64,000 nt of DNA from Paenibacillus mellifer (GTDB lineage: Bacteria; Bacillota; Bacilli; Paenibacillales; Paenibacillaceae): the NCBI RefSeq assembly GCF_023195895.1, contig NZ_JALPRK010000005.1, positions 1 to 64,000 of the forward strand, given 5' to 3'. Both the position numbers and the translations under genes were made by a program. The notes beneath the pieces were generated by a model. That model was not told where the DNA came from, searched no databases, and worked only from the letters and a program-made list of their open reading frames with translations. Positions 18,701 to 27,256 of this stretch are shown here, in pieces. The stretch's first letter is position 1; every line of letters begins with the position of its first letter.

Positions 18701-21338
18701 CTTTGTCCCCTATATGGACAGATTTGTCGTTTCGGAGCTCGAGCAGGACGGGCGATTGGAGTTGTTTTGCAAGTTGGGTCTGAACAAATTCAGAGCCACG
18801 AGCGCAAAGGAAGCTGTCAAGCTGCTCGATTTGCTAGCTACATTACACTTTGAAGACAAAGTGAATCCAAATCAGATGAATTACCTGAAAGGCCATTATC
18901 GGACAGCCTGGGATACTTTGCTACAGCAGATGGGCGATCAACACCGGCATGCGGACATCACGCCTCCGTCCAAAATTCTGTACACCAAAGCTAGAAAAGT
19001 TCACGTGGCGGACTTGGGTGAAACGTCGGAAAGAATCTACATCCCTGATGACAAGAAATTAGTCGTCCGTTTAGAGCGAAACCCACTTGTGTCCATCCTT
19101 TTGATCGACGGACGGCCAGGTTATGCGGAACTGCTCAAGTCGATGTATGGTGAAGCGCTACCTCTGCTTTCTGACCTGACACAGTTGGTTCGAATCGACG
19201 ACAGTGACTGGAACAGCGACATACCGTCAGAGTCGGACGAAATGTTTATCGAAGGCGATCGCCAATGGTTACTGCCTTTCCTATTGACAGTAGCTATATT
19301 CCGCGAGGATAGTTACATCAACGTTTCATCCCCCGCTTATAACCGATTGTTATCCGAGCTGCAGGGGATAAGGATCGTTTTCTGTGAAAGTATTGTAATT
19401 TCGCTGGAAGATAAGCACTCCGGTTCACTTGAACAGACGCGTCATCTGATCCATGCTAGTAAGGAACATAAAACGATTTTTATCGAAAAAGCAACCCGCG
19501 GAAATGAAGAAGAGCTTGCGACGGCATTAGCGGAATATCTAGAGAATGTGCCAATGGAAATGTATTTAAAGCATGCATTTTCCAAGCTTGATTTCGATTT
19601 ACGCAGCGTCGTTCCGGACCGACAGGCACTGATCAGGGCGCTTCAATCCATCAAGATCTCGGAAGAAAATTTTGAGTCGGTCGAGCATGCGTTAAATCAC
19701 AACCTTGGCTGGGTGATCGATAGGCTAGCTCCTGTACTTAGGCTGTATGGGGATGGAGAAATTCTTCTAGACAAACAGCTAACAGAAGAGGGCGATTTGA
19801 AAGAGTTGTTGGATGAAGTCCTTCCTGATACTATAAAATCTACGAATCTGCTTAGGTTTGCTAAAGAGTCCGCAAATGATTTCCAAATGGGACAACGTTT
19901 GTTTGACGAATTCGATGTCCCATTGTCAGTCTGGAATGAAGCGCTCGCAGGGATGACAGTGCCGAGAAGAATCATCGAAAATGGTGAACTCATACAGGAG
20001 TTCAACAGTCTGAAAGGGCTGTTCAGGGATTTAGTGTACGGCATTCTTCGATATGAAGTCCGCTCAGGTCGGCAGGGCATTGATGAATATGTTGCTAGCA
20101 AAGCTGAATACGAGAGTTGGAAGCTTCCAAATGGTTGGTGCACTTTGTATTGGCAGTTGCCGGAAGAGGTATTTGTGGGGAGCCTGATGGAGGTTTTGCA
20201 CGAGATGAGAGTTGATTTCAATCTGTTGGCCTCAATCCGTGGGGTGTCGTACTTCACGGATATTAAGGACTTATTATCACAAACGATTCCCGATATCAAT
20301 GTGTCCGCATATGAGATAAAACAGAGCAATCAAATCCTGGTTCGCAACACAATTAAGGTCATGCTATCCGCCTTTCTTGCGCATTATCAAGTAAAGGGCT
20401 TGAATACGCCAAGCGTGCTTCATGTCCCCGAAACGACTCTGTTCCAAAATATATTGCGTGAAGGTCTCGAGGAGCGAATGGAACTTGTGCATTGGGAAGA
20501 TAAAGATGCTTATACATTTATCCTAGCGAGTCCCTCAATGGGGCAGTTAGGTCACTTCTTGCCGGAAGGAATCGTATCGGTAAAGTCACGGCATGAGTTA
20601 TTGACCTTGCTTCAAGTCCAAGATGGCGACCTAGAACAGGCTGAAGAGAAATTGGAGCAGGAGAAAGAGAAAGCGAACAAGGCAAAACGAACGGCTACAA
20701 TTTTTGGCCGACCATTTGATACTGAAGAATCCAATTTATATCAATTGGCGAACCTGGTCGATTCCATGACCTTGCCGGAAGATACTGTATATGGTGACAT
20801 TCTTAATCCTATAGAATTAGGAAAGATGGGTCCACGAAGACAAAGAAACGGAAGCGGTAGGGGCATACAAACAAAAGGTACGATTGTGAGAGAGAACAAG
20901 CAAATTGAAATGACGGTTGGCATTGTCGGCGAGTTGTGGGCTTACCGGTATTTGCAGAAACGATTCCCAAACGCTTGCAGCACGGATAGCTGGAAGTCCG
21001 AAAACCGTATGTACCGTTTCGGAGGGGAGACTGGTGACGACCGGTTGGGATATGACTTTGAAATCACGCAAAATAGAAAAACGTATCATATTGAGGTCAA
21101 AGCGACGAGAGGCAGAGAGCCTTATTTTGAACTCGGTTCCACGGAACAGCGCAGGGCAATCGAAGACGCTAGCAAGCGGACGAAGGAGTTTGTCGTTCTA
21201 TTCATAACAAACGTGTTCGATAAACCCGAGTTCCACTGGCTTTCCAATCCATATGCCGGCGCGAACAAGGAACTGTACCGAATTGTAGAGGCCGGTGCGC
21301 GGGTGTTTTTCCGATGGTCTGAGAAAGGCAAAGAATAA
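15711..21338 (+). CDS. Giant GHKL (sacsin/HSP90-like) ATPase with C-terminal DUF3883 nuclease-like domain
   Basis: 1875 residues. The N-terminus is a Bergerat-fold ATPase: N-box RFVIELLQNGYDA (51-63), a G1-like FANTGRPI (94-101) and G2 GNKGVGFKSVLQV (124-136), like the sacsin N-domain. A very long middle region without recognised motifs follows. A coiled, charged stretch lies near 1640-1660. The C-terminal ~170 residues match DUF3883: GIVGELWAYRYLQKR, then LGYDFEI and YHIEVKAT, an arrangement of Glu, Asp and E-x-K expected of a PD-(D/E)XK nuclease fold. Proteins of this layout occur in defence islands as ATP-driven sensors or effectors, but I cannot assign a named system. It probably acts with the two genes upstream. 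Confidence 0.8.
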   Translation: MILQTEDRLTTIATKTMGELQVFLNQVLNDNQTYRSLSNVIDHMKHEYANRFVIELLQNGYDAICSGRLDDPSCNGKIKMVLSENSGRHSVFYFANTGRPITENNFKSLSSLALSDKKPSESVGNKGVGFKSVLQVCMSPQVYSGKWEDEEGFSGFCFEFTPDKIELLTEKIIEMVERKQVPDFGDIFGVPVTMKHWPHQQIEELEQIVHRLYPNRENAIRHFFYSEMKHLSPYSLPFPLSPNDADPILKQLGEEGYVTIIRLELNQPDALDLTKKAMFDLNEQSWLFLDHITELQIEHRAEDGLLVQEKKMYKKETTLIDRDSKLSEVLIWSEEQEPALYWRWTKTIGGIGDPQMRNKILQAVSELHQSWADLDEARIEVAVRKGGRRETGLIYIYLPTRQSTGLAAHLNAPFFGQINRGGIDHGKRWNGLLLSELASFLLEAVRQVLDLQPPESGDMVIDLLSFRSNLGESEPGRILASHVDRILKEDQIELAHWPILPFRNVDNQQEFGTMADLICLPKMWSYRLFSREDLSGKLGIGIVCDVSDDRYPALDMLAKHANINMYPDDNHKAEWIETYARLLRSLDSSIAVWQLFYDEVMLLIPDPERLQRRYVLLGQDGELHLAGDEEQLGEVFLSPSQSTDANGEEATSHDPDKIPSFMRYKIAYLNEELDKHREKGGKRTGDLLKYLRNGNLVEDFRVQTFLDKIILPEMPSRRVPYGTTKSDQLFELLDWAMHLCFGSRATDSYQNRFLRLWLPSRSGWIPAIESYFSADWDRTGVTNHAGMLSRFFEATAYYGGLGRQLLNMSELPHSFQKFGESRVARFFKICGATDYLKLVPAVPGGTISFRGWGNRYRFNTPTEGYFEKGQMLDFKKAVEAARCNYEGDFEYELREVMNIDGIKGYEHFSDDVKRLFASLVVYSATYWETGEWRWLRIHKMRGATPYLTAPSLVYVTLQQLAWVPVPADKLEDFTFRRIADTWYVPAADLTASRANFSFVPYMDRFVVSELEQDGRLELFCKLGLNKFRATSAKEAVKLLDLLATLHFEDKVNPNQMNYLKGHYRTAWDTLLQQMGDQHRHADITPPSKILYTKARKVHVADLGETSERIYIPDDKKLVVRLERNPLVSILLIDGRPGYAELLKSMYGEALPLLSDLTQLVRIDDSDWNSDIPSESDEMFIEGDRQWLLPFLLTVAIFREDSYINVSSPAYNRLLSELQGIRIVFCESIVISLEDKHSGSLEQTRHLIHASKEHKTIFIEKATRGNEEELATALAEYLENVPMEMYLKHAFSKLDFDLRSVVPDRQALIRALQSIKISEENFESVEHALNHNLGWVIDRLAPVLRLYGDGEILLDKQLTEEGDLKELLDEVLPDTIKSTNLLRFAKESANDFQMGQRLFDEFDVPLSVWNEALAGMTVPRRIIENGELIQEFNSLKGLFRDLVYGILRYEVRSGRQGIDEYVASKAEYESWKLPNGWCTLYWQLPEEVFVGSLMEVLHEMRVDFNLLASIRGVSYFTDIKDLLSQTIPDINVSAYEIKQSNQILVRNTIKVMLSAFLAHYQVKGLNTPSVLHVPETTLFQNILREGLEERMELVHWEDKDAYTFILASPSMGQLGHFLPEGIVSVKSRHELLTLLQVQDGDLEQAEEKLEQEKEKANKAKRTATIFGRPFDTEESNLYQLANLVDSMTLPEDTVYGDILNPIELGKMGPRRQRNGSGRGIQTKGTIVRENKQIEMTVGIVGELWAYRYLQKRFPNACSTDSWKSENRMYRFGGETGDDRLGYDFEITQNRKTYHIEVKATRGREPYFELGSTEQRRAIEDASKRTKEFVVLFITNVFDKPEFHWLSNPYAGANKELYRIVEAGARVFFRWSEKGKE

Positions 21339-21425
21339 TGAAGAGACGTGGGGTTGCATATTCATTTCGTACCCATGGGTAATACAGTATAAACGGTCTC
21401 GGTAATCTATAGGAGAAAGGTCAAG

Positions 21426-21458
21426 CATGTCCTCTGACAATAAATGTCGGAGGACATG
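21426..21458. terminator. Perfect hairpin downstream of the giant ATPase gene
   Basis: CATGTCCTCTGACA, loop of about 5 nt, TGTCGGAGGACATG: about 13 bp of pairing with one mismatch and no T-run. Probable transcription end signal or mRNA stabiliser. A second stem CCACAAACT / AGTTTGTGG (about 21483-21511) follows and may serve the convergent small gene. Confidence 0.45.
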
Positions 21459-21499
21459 AACATATATTTACCATTTAACTGCCACAAACTCCGCGATTT

Positions 21500-21739
21500 T
21501 TAGTTTGTGGGTGTGTCCTGATTATTCCTAAAAAGTTGCAATCGTTTCAATTCATAATCCCGATCAGAAGCGTATTTCCACTGAGCATCAAGAATCATTT
21601 CTGACCATTCTTGCGAAGTTAGATCAACCGATTTGTAAAGTTTTGTAAGCATTTGTTTTAATTGTTGGTCTGTATAAAGACCATCATAGTAATCAATATA
21701 AAGGGCTTCTAGGTGAGTTTGTACTTCACTTTTTTTCAA
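21500..21739 (-). CDS. Small hypothetical protein
   Basis: About 79 residues, hydrophilic and helical, with motif YIDYYDGLYTDQQLKQML and a second helix SQEWSEMILDAQWKYASDRDYELKRL. TTG 21739 sits 6 nt after GAGAGGTG, which I prefer over the in-frame GTG at 21748 that overlaps that site. No family recognised. It converges with the giant ATPase gene and diverges from sspB. Could be a regulator or a small immunity-type protein; unknown. Confidence 0.6.
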   Translation of the reverse strand: MKKSEVQTHLEALYIDYYDGLYTDQQLKQMLTKLYKSVDLTSQEWSEMILDAQWKYASDRDYELKRLQLFRNNQDTPTN

Positions 21740-21997
21740 AGGGCACACCTCTCTATTTTTTAAAAGATGAACGTATTTACTGAAATTTTGAACAAGCTTT
21801 CATTGTAGTAAGTATAGCACTGTATAGTTATCGACGGAATATGACGGATTAGTATGAGAAAAATTTTGAAAGAGATCCTAGTAATAGGATTTCTATTTAA
21901 ATAGACCCTTGTTACGTAATAACCGCAATATCTTTGATGTTCAAAATGTGGTATACTCATTTCTGGAAGGTAGTCTCCAGCGGAAAGGGTTTTGGGT

Positions 21998-22864
21998 ATG
22001 GGATATGGTCAGCACCAAAGTTTTTATTTGCGGATTAATTGGCTGAGGAAAGCCATCAAAAATATCGAAAATGATAATAAATTTCTTTACAGAGAGGAAG
22101 CAGCAGAAAAGATTGGACTTGGTAAAAACATGGTTCAGTCATTGCGGCATTGGGTGGTCGCAACCGGGATTGCCGAGGTCAATAACAAGGCTGAACAGGA
22201 AATATCAGCATTTGGGAAATTAATGAACGACTATGATCCTTATGTCGAATTAATTGATACAGCAAGCATTATACATTACCATTTGGTTGATGCGGTGGAA
22301 CCAAGTACGGCATGGTATTGGTATTTTAATCATTATGCTAAGAAATCATCGACGAAAGAAGAAATTATCGATGATTTCTTGTTTTGGTTAGATAAAAATG
22401 AGCCTAAAAAACCCTCAGTAAACTCAATTAAACGGGATATTGACTGTTTGGTTCGACTTTATTGTGACAAGGGAAAGAATGAAGATCCCGAAGAAGTGAT
22501 CCAAAGCCCTTTAAGTGGCATAGGTCTGTTAATAGAAGAAAAGTCGGTTATTACGAAAAAAAATCTAAAGTATTCCGATATAGGACTTGGCGCACTTATG
22601 TACACATTATTAGATTACCAAATTAAAACCGGTATAAATCAGATATCGGTTGAGGATATTCAGAAACAAGATTTTCTTTGGGGCAAAGTATTTCATCTCC
22701 CTAGAAATGAAATCATTAAAGCCCTCGACTCGTTAACTCACCATCCATACAGGCCTATCAGATTTGATCGTACAAACAGACTAGATACTATATTATTACC
22801 AAAAATTAGTCCACTTGAATATTTGGAAGAAGAATATAAGCGTTATGTGAGGGAACGGATATGA
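21998..22864 (+). CDS. sspB: DUF4007-family protein, SspB-like component of a phosphorothioation system
   Basis: 288 residues with the start typical of DUF4007 proteins (HQSFYLRINWLRKA near residue 6, then GLGKNMVQSLRHWVVATG). SspB of the SspABCD phosphorothioation systems nicks DNA so that sulfur can be inserted into one strand. That is established for the family; the assignment here rests on motif reading and gene order. ATG 21998 is 8 nt after GAAAGGG; TTG 21992 is too close to it. Its stop overlaps the next ATG (ATGA), showing translational coupling with sspC. Confidence 0.75.
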   Translation: MGYGQHQSFYLRINWLRKAIKNIENDNKFLYREEAAEKIGLGKNMVQSLRHWVVATGIAEVNNKAEQEISAFGKLMNDYDPYVELIDTASIIHYHLVDAVEPSTAWYWYFNHYAKKSSTKEEIIDDFLFWLDKNEPKKPSVNSIKRDIDCLVRLYCDKGKNEDPEEVIQSPLSGIGLLIEEKSVITKKNLKYSDIGLGALMYTLLDYQIKTGINQISVEDIQKQDFLWGKVFHLPRNEIIKALDSLTHHPYRPIRFDRTNRLDTILLPKISPLEYLEEEYKRYVRERI

Positions 22865-25800
22865 TTAAGGAGAAGGTATTTTTTCAGCCAAGTATAAACA
22901 TTCGGTTCGATTATGGGCGACAGATTTTGTATGAGAGATATTTGCCAACTCCTTCACATGCTGATGCTTTGAAGGGGCTGCTTAAAGGATTTTTAGGAGA
23001 AGGAACTCGGGCGCATATCATTGTAGGTCCATATGGCTCGGGTAAGTCGTTGGTAGGAACTATTTTGGCTGGTATTGTTTCTAAGAATGTCAGTAACGAG
23101 TTGTTTCAACAAGTTTTGAAAAAATTTCAGTCTGTAGATGATCAGATACATAGTCTTTTACTTGATGTTAAGCAAACAAACAAAACGTTTATCCCCGTGT
23201 TTCTAAATGGTAACGAAGGTAACTTTAGAAGGAGTCTTTTATCAGCTTTATATAATACATTGCGGGAACAAGATCTTAATTTTTCAGAACCAATTATAGT
23301 TGCGGATATTTTAAGGATCGTTGACACTTGGAAAGATAAGTATGAATCAACCTACAATCAATTTATCGTTTTGTTGGAGGAAATGAAGTGGACTGTTGAC
23401 ACATGGCGCAAAGACATAGAGAAAGTAAATGTTAGCGCTATTGAATGGTTCAAAAAAATCTACCCGGTACTTACGTCGGGGTCTCATTTAAGCATCAACT
23501 TTGATAAAGATATTATTAACCAATTAAAATATATTCTTAGTGAATTACGGGCGAAAAATCTTGGTTTGTTTATTATTTATGATGAGTTTGGTCGATTCTT
23601 ACAGACACTACCGCCTACTGAAGTGCATGAAACAATGCAGGAATTGCAGGATTTAGCCGAATTTTCAAACTCAGATCAAGGCAACAATTTAAACATGTTG
23701 CTGATCACTCATCGTAATTTAGGACAGTATGCTTTACGTTATAATGAAGAATTACAAAAAGAATTTCAAAGAATTGAAAAACGTTATAATACTTATTATA
23801 CAAAAGCAGATCCATCGACATTTATTCGTTTATCAAGCTTACTAACACAAGACTATAGAAACGATAAAATTAAAGTTGATGACTTTGTCCAAGAACTTCG
23901 GTATTTTAATTTGTTTCCTGATTTAAATGTATTTGAAATTGATTCACTCGTAATAAAAAAATCATATCCTTTACATCCCGTTTCGTTATTTGTACTTCCA
24001 CAACTAGCGAATCTTGTTGCTCAAAATGAGAGAACGTTATTCACTTTTCTAGAAAGTGATGAACGTGGGGGCTTAAAGTCTTATTACGAACGAAAGAAAG
24101 ATTGGTACAGAATTGACAGTGTTTTTGACTATTTTGAACCATCATTTGGCGAATTCGAGTTGGATTCTCTAACAGGTCAGGCCTATTCATTGTACCACCG
24201 ATTGCAAAAGAGATTGCCTGAATCGCCAACTTATTCTGATCAGTTAAAGGTCCTTAAATTACTTGCAATCTGGAACATTTCGGGCTTATATCCTCAGCAA
24301 GATCCAAATGAGGAGTTTATTTCATTTGCTTTTGCATGGGAGATTTCGTGGACAAGGCTCATACTAGAACAGCTACATTCCAAAAAAGTAATTCGTTTTA
24401 ACAGTGCATTTGATTATTGGGAATTATTTGAGGGTAGTAGTGTTGATATTGAAGCTTCAATCGACGAAAGACTTCAGTCACACCCTTTAAAAAAACGGCA
24501 AAGAATGGATTTGCTGCGATCGGTACTTATTCATAAATACGTCCTTCCAAAACAGTATAACGATGAGAAAAGTATCACTAGATTTGCACCAGTAGTTCCG
24601 ATTTATCAATCAGAACTAAATGACGAAGGCTCTTTCCAATCAGTTTTTGCTGACTACGATAACGTAGATGCAGCGATAGTTTACGTATTCAATGACACGG
24701 ATACAGATAACGAATCTTTAAGAAAATTCATTAAAGAGTGGAGTGTGAAAAAAGAAAAAATACTATTTGTCACTGCGAATGAGGGTATCTCAATTGATAG
24801 AGATATAGAAAGGCTAGCGATGTTGCATTTGATGCGTGATGATAAATATTTCATTAGCCAAGACAAATATCTTTTGGACGAAATTGAGACAATCATTAGC
24901 CATACTATTTTTAAATTAAACCAGGCACTTGAACCTATTACAAAATTTCAACATTGTTCTTGGATTTATAAGGGAGAGCACCATACCGTAAAGAGTGGTA
25001 TGGCATTGAGTCAATTCTTATCAGATGTTATGGAGAAAATTTATTCCGACACGCCCGAAATTCGTAATGAAGCCTTTAACAGGAATACAATAACAAAGGT
25101 CCAGAGAAAGGCTGCAATTCAGGTACTGGATAAGATCATACAAATTCATAAAACAAAAAATATAGAAATTCAAGGGTATGGACCGGATTATTTGATTTTT
25201 GCTACGGTAATTAAAAATAATCGTATCAATTTTGATCACCCGGAAATTACCGACAATGAAAGTTTGAAGAAGCTAAGAAATGAGCTGCTGGATATCATAG
25301 AGCAAGGCAGTGGAAAGGTTTCAGATTTAATTAAAATCATTTCGAATCCACCGTATGGCGTTAGGAAACCAGTAGTTCCCATACTATTCGCGGCACTGTT
25401 ACATCATGAATGGAATTATTTAATGTTTTATCACAATGGCATGTTCAATGCTAAAGTTGATGGTGATTTACTTTACTATGTAGTAGACAATCCAGAGCAA
25501 TATACCTTTAAGTATCTACCATTCAATTCAAAGTACAATGGTTTATTACAAATTATCAAGGGTTTATTTGAAGATTTTATTCAAATTGAAGATGATTACC
25601 TTCACCCTGCCGTATTTGTTAATCAGGTGTTATTAAGATGGTTGCGGTCATTACCGCGGATTACGCAAAACACAGGCCAGTTATCAGAACTCGCGAACCA
25701 AATAAAAGAATGTATTCGTCAAGGCGAGGTTCAACCGGAGACTTCTATAGAGCGGATTCATCAATTATGTAAAAGTATTAATAAGATGGAGGTTTTAAGT

Positions 25801-26295
25801 AGTGTACGCTCCGAGTGCGAGGATTATAATGAAACACATAAAAACCATATCGGTAAATGCATTCTTCAAGCAGCAAATGCATTATCGTTTGATGAGTTAA
25901 AGGGATGGGCTGAAAAACAAGAAGCGATAGTTAAAGCTAGCAATCCTTTCGTACAATCGATTCTAACAGCTCAAGTATCGAACTGGGTCGATCACTTGTG
26001 CGAAAAGGTAGTAGGGGTAAAAAGAGAAAACTGGTCCGATACAACAGACCAACTTTTTATTTCACAAGTAAATACCTATCTAGAAAATCTAAAGAGTGAA
26101 ATAAACGTAGCATCGTATATTGAAATAAAAGTTGGTAATAGTTCGATTGCAATCCCTAAAGTTAGTTTGTCGGAGAAATCACAAGCTATATTTAATTCAA
26201 CAAGGGCAAATATGGTACAAATGAAGAGGAAGGTCCCTAAGGCTGAGATACAGATTTTACTTTTGGAATTATTGAAAGAAATCTCAGAGGATTAA
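22861..26295 (+). CDS. sspC: Large P-loop ATPase, SspC/BrxC-like
   Basis: 1144 residues. Walker A GPYGSGKS (56-63) and Walker B FIIYDEFGRFL (near 236-246) define an AAA-type ATPase near the N-terminus; a long, mostly helical C-terminal region follows without recognised motifs. Together with sspB upstream and a PP-loop sulfurtransferase downstream, it fits SspC, the ATPase of the single-strand phosphorothioation machinery. BREX BrxC proteins have a related build, but no PglZ or methyltransferase is nearby. It overlaps sspB by 4 bp and is 18 bp from sspD, so the three form one operon closed by a terminator. Confidence 0.75.
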   Translation: MIKEKVFFQPSINIRFDYGRQILYERYLPTPSHADALKGLLKGFLGEGTRAHIIVGPYGSGKSLVGTILAGIVSKNVSNELFQQVLKKFQSVDDQIHSLLLDVKQTNKTFIPVFLNGNEGNFRRSLLSALYNTLREQDLNFSEPIIVADILRIVDTWKDKYESTYNQFIVLLEEMKWTVDTWRKDIEKVNVSAIEWFKKIYPVLTSGSHLSINFDKDIINQLKYILSELRAKNLGLFIIYDEFGRFLQTLPPTEVHETMQELQDLAEFSNSDQGNNLNMLLITHRNLGQYALRYNEELQKEFQRIEKRYNTYYTKADPSTFIRLSSLLTQDYRNDKIKVDDFVQELRYFNLFPDLNVFEIDSLVIKKSYPLHPVSLFVLPQLANLVAQNERTLFTFLESDERGGLKSYYERKKDWYRIDSVFDYFEPSFGEFELDSLTGQAYSLYHRLQKRLPESPTYSDQLKVLKLLAIWNISGLYPQQDPNEEFISFAFAWEISWTRLILEQLHSKKVIRFNSAFDYWELFEGSSVDIEASIDERLQSHPLKKRQRMDLLRSVLIHKYVLPKQYNDEKSITRFAPVVPIYQSELNDEGSFQSVFADYDNVDAAIVYVFNDTDTDNESLRKFIKEWSVKKEKILFVTANEGISIDRDIERLAMLHLMRDDKYFISQDKYLLDEIETIISHTIFKLNQALEPITKFQHCSWIYKGEHHTVKSGMALSQFLSDVMEKIYSDTPEIRNEAFNRNTITKVQRKAAIQVLDKIIQIHKTKNIEIQGYGPDYLIFATVIKNNRINFDHPEITDNESLKKLRNELLDIIEQGSGKVSDLIKIISNPPYGVRKPVVPILFAALLHHEWNYLMFYHNGMFNAKVDGDLLYYVVDNPEQYTFKYLPFNSKYNGLLQIIKGLFEDFIQIEDDYLHPAVFVNQVLLRWLRSLPRITQNTGQLSELANQIKECIRQGEVQPETSIERIHQLCKSINKMEVLSSVRSECEDYNETHKNHIGKCILQAANALSFDELKGWAEKQEAIVKASNPFVQSILTAQVSNWVDHLCEKVVGVKRENWSDTTDQLFISQVNTYLENLKSEINVASYIEIKVGNSSIAIPKVSLSEKSQAIFNSTRANMVQMKRKVPKAEIQILLLELLKEISED

Positions 26296-26313
26296 TTGAG
26301 AGGAGTTGCCAAT

Positions 26314-27117
26314 ATGAACAGAAAAATAAAGCATGTCGCAATGTTTAGCGGGGGTGCCGCAAGTGCATATGTTGCTTACTTAATGGTGCAAAAGCATGGA
26401 AAAGAAAACAGCGTGCTGTTTTTTACTGACACTCTGTGGGAACACCCTGATAATTATAGATTTATGTATGATGTGGCTGATTATATTGGCATAGATTTCA
26501 ACCACGTACAAGATGAGGATTTAAGGACACCAGAAGATGTTTTTATTGAAACAAGGTTTTTAGGCAATTCTAGGCTTGCTAAATGTTCCTCGGAATTGAA
26601 GGTGAAGCAGACAGTTGTTTATATTGAAAAGCTACGTGATGAGGGGTACGAGCCCATTCTATATTTTGGCATCGGGCCACACGAAAAACATCGGCAACAA
26701 AACTTGACTGAGCTCTATGCTCATCATGCCCTTGAACCGGTAGAAACAAGATTTCCACTCATTGATGCCAATATTAAAGATATTAACTTAAAAGAGGTTA
26801 TCGAAAATGAATGGAAAATCAAGCTACCAGAAATGTACTATTTAGGTTTTTCACATGCGAACTGTGGTGGACGCTGTGTCCGCGGCGGTTTAAATCATTA
26901 CGAACATTTGTTTAAAACATGGCCCGAAGTTTATAAAAAGCAAGAGGAGATGGAAGAAAAGCTTCGGGAAATGCTAGGCAATGTTACTATACTGAAACGG
27001 AATAGCCAACCATTGGCTTTGAAAGAGTTTAGAGAAGAAATTGAGTCTGGTCAACGATTAAGAAGTAGCGATATAACAGAAGAAGATGAAGTGCCTTGTG
27101 TTTGTGTGTTTAGCTAA
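26314..27117 (+). CDS. sspD: PAPS-reductase-like PP-loop sulfurtransferase, SspD/DndC-like
   Basis: 267 residues. It has the PP-loop AMFSGGAASA (about 9-18), AKCSSELKVKQT near residue 90 (typical PAPS-reductase family), and cysteines CGGRC near 184-188 plus CVCVF at the very C-terminus that could hold an iron-sulfur cluster. DndC and SspD activate and transfer sulfur to the DNA backbone with a cysteine desulfurase as donor. No desulfurase (SspA/DndA) is encoded in this window, so a chromosomal IscS/NifS-type protein would have to serve. ATG 26314 is 8 nt after GAGGAG. Last gene of the sspBCD unit. Confidence 0.8.
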   Translation: MNRKIKHVAMFSGGAASAYVAYLMVQKHGKENSVLFFTDTLWEHPDNYRFMYDVADYIGIDFNHVQDEDLRTPEDVFIETRFLGNSRLAKCSSELKVKQTVVYIEKLRDEGYEPILYFGIGPHEKHRQQNLTELYAHHALEPVETRFPLIDANIKDINLKEVIENEWKIKLPEMYYLGFSHANCGGRCVRGGLNHYEHLFKTWPEVYKKQEEMEEKLREMLGNVTILKRNSQPLALKEFREEIESGQRLRSSDITEEDEVPCVCVFS

Positions 27118-27126
27118 TGAAGCCCC

Positions 27127-27150
27127 AAGCCCTGAATAAGGGCTTTTTTT
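27127..27150 (+). terminator. Terminator after sspBCD
   Basis: AAGCCCT-GAATA-AGGGCTT followed by TTTTTT. It separates the modification genes from the restriction genes, which must have their own promoter in 27151-27240. Confidence 0.88.
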
Positions 27151-27256
27151 ATTGGAATTTCTTGAAAATTAAAGGATAAGCGCAGTTTAAGTAGAAATCA
27201 TATATAGTAGCTTTATTTTTTACCGGAAAACAGATACACGGTGAGGTGAAGTTTAA

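Noticed and set aside
21998-26295. BREX system, because the large ATPase resembles BrxC and a PAPS-reductase gene is adjacent as in type 4
   Set aside because: No PglZ, BrxL or methyltransferase; DUF4007 and the DptFGH trio fit Ssp-type phosphorothioation better.
21998-27117. Classical Dnd modification operon
   Set aside because: DndB, DndD and DndE are absent; only a DndC-like sulfurtransferase is present, with DUF4007 and a different ATPase.
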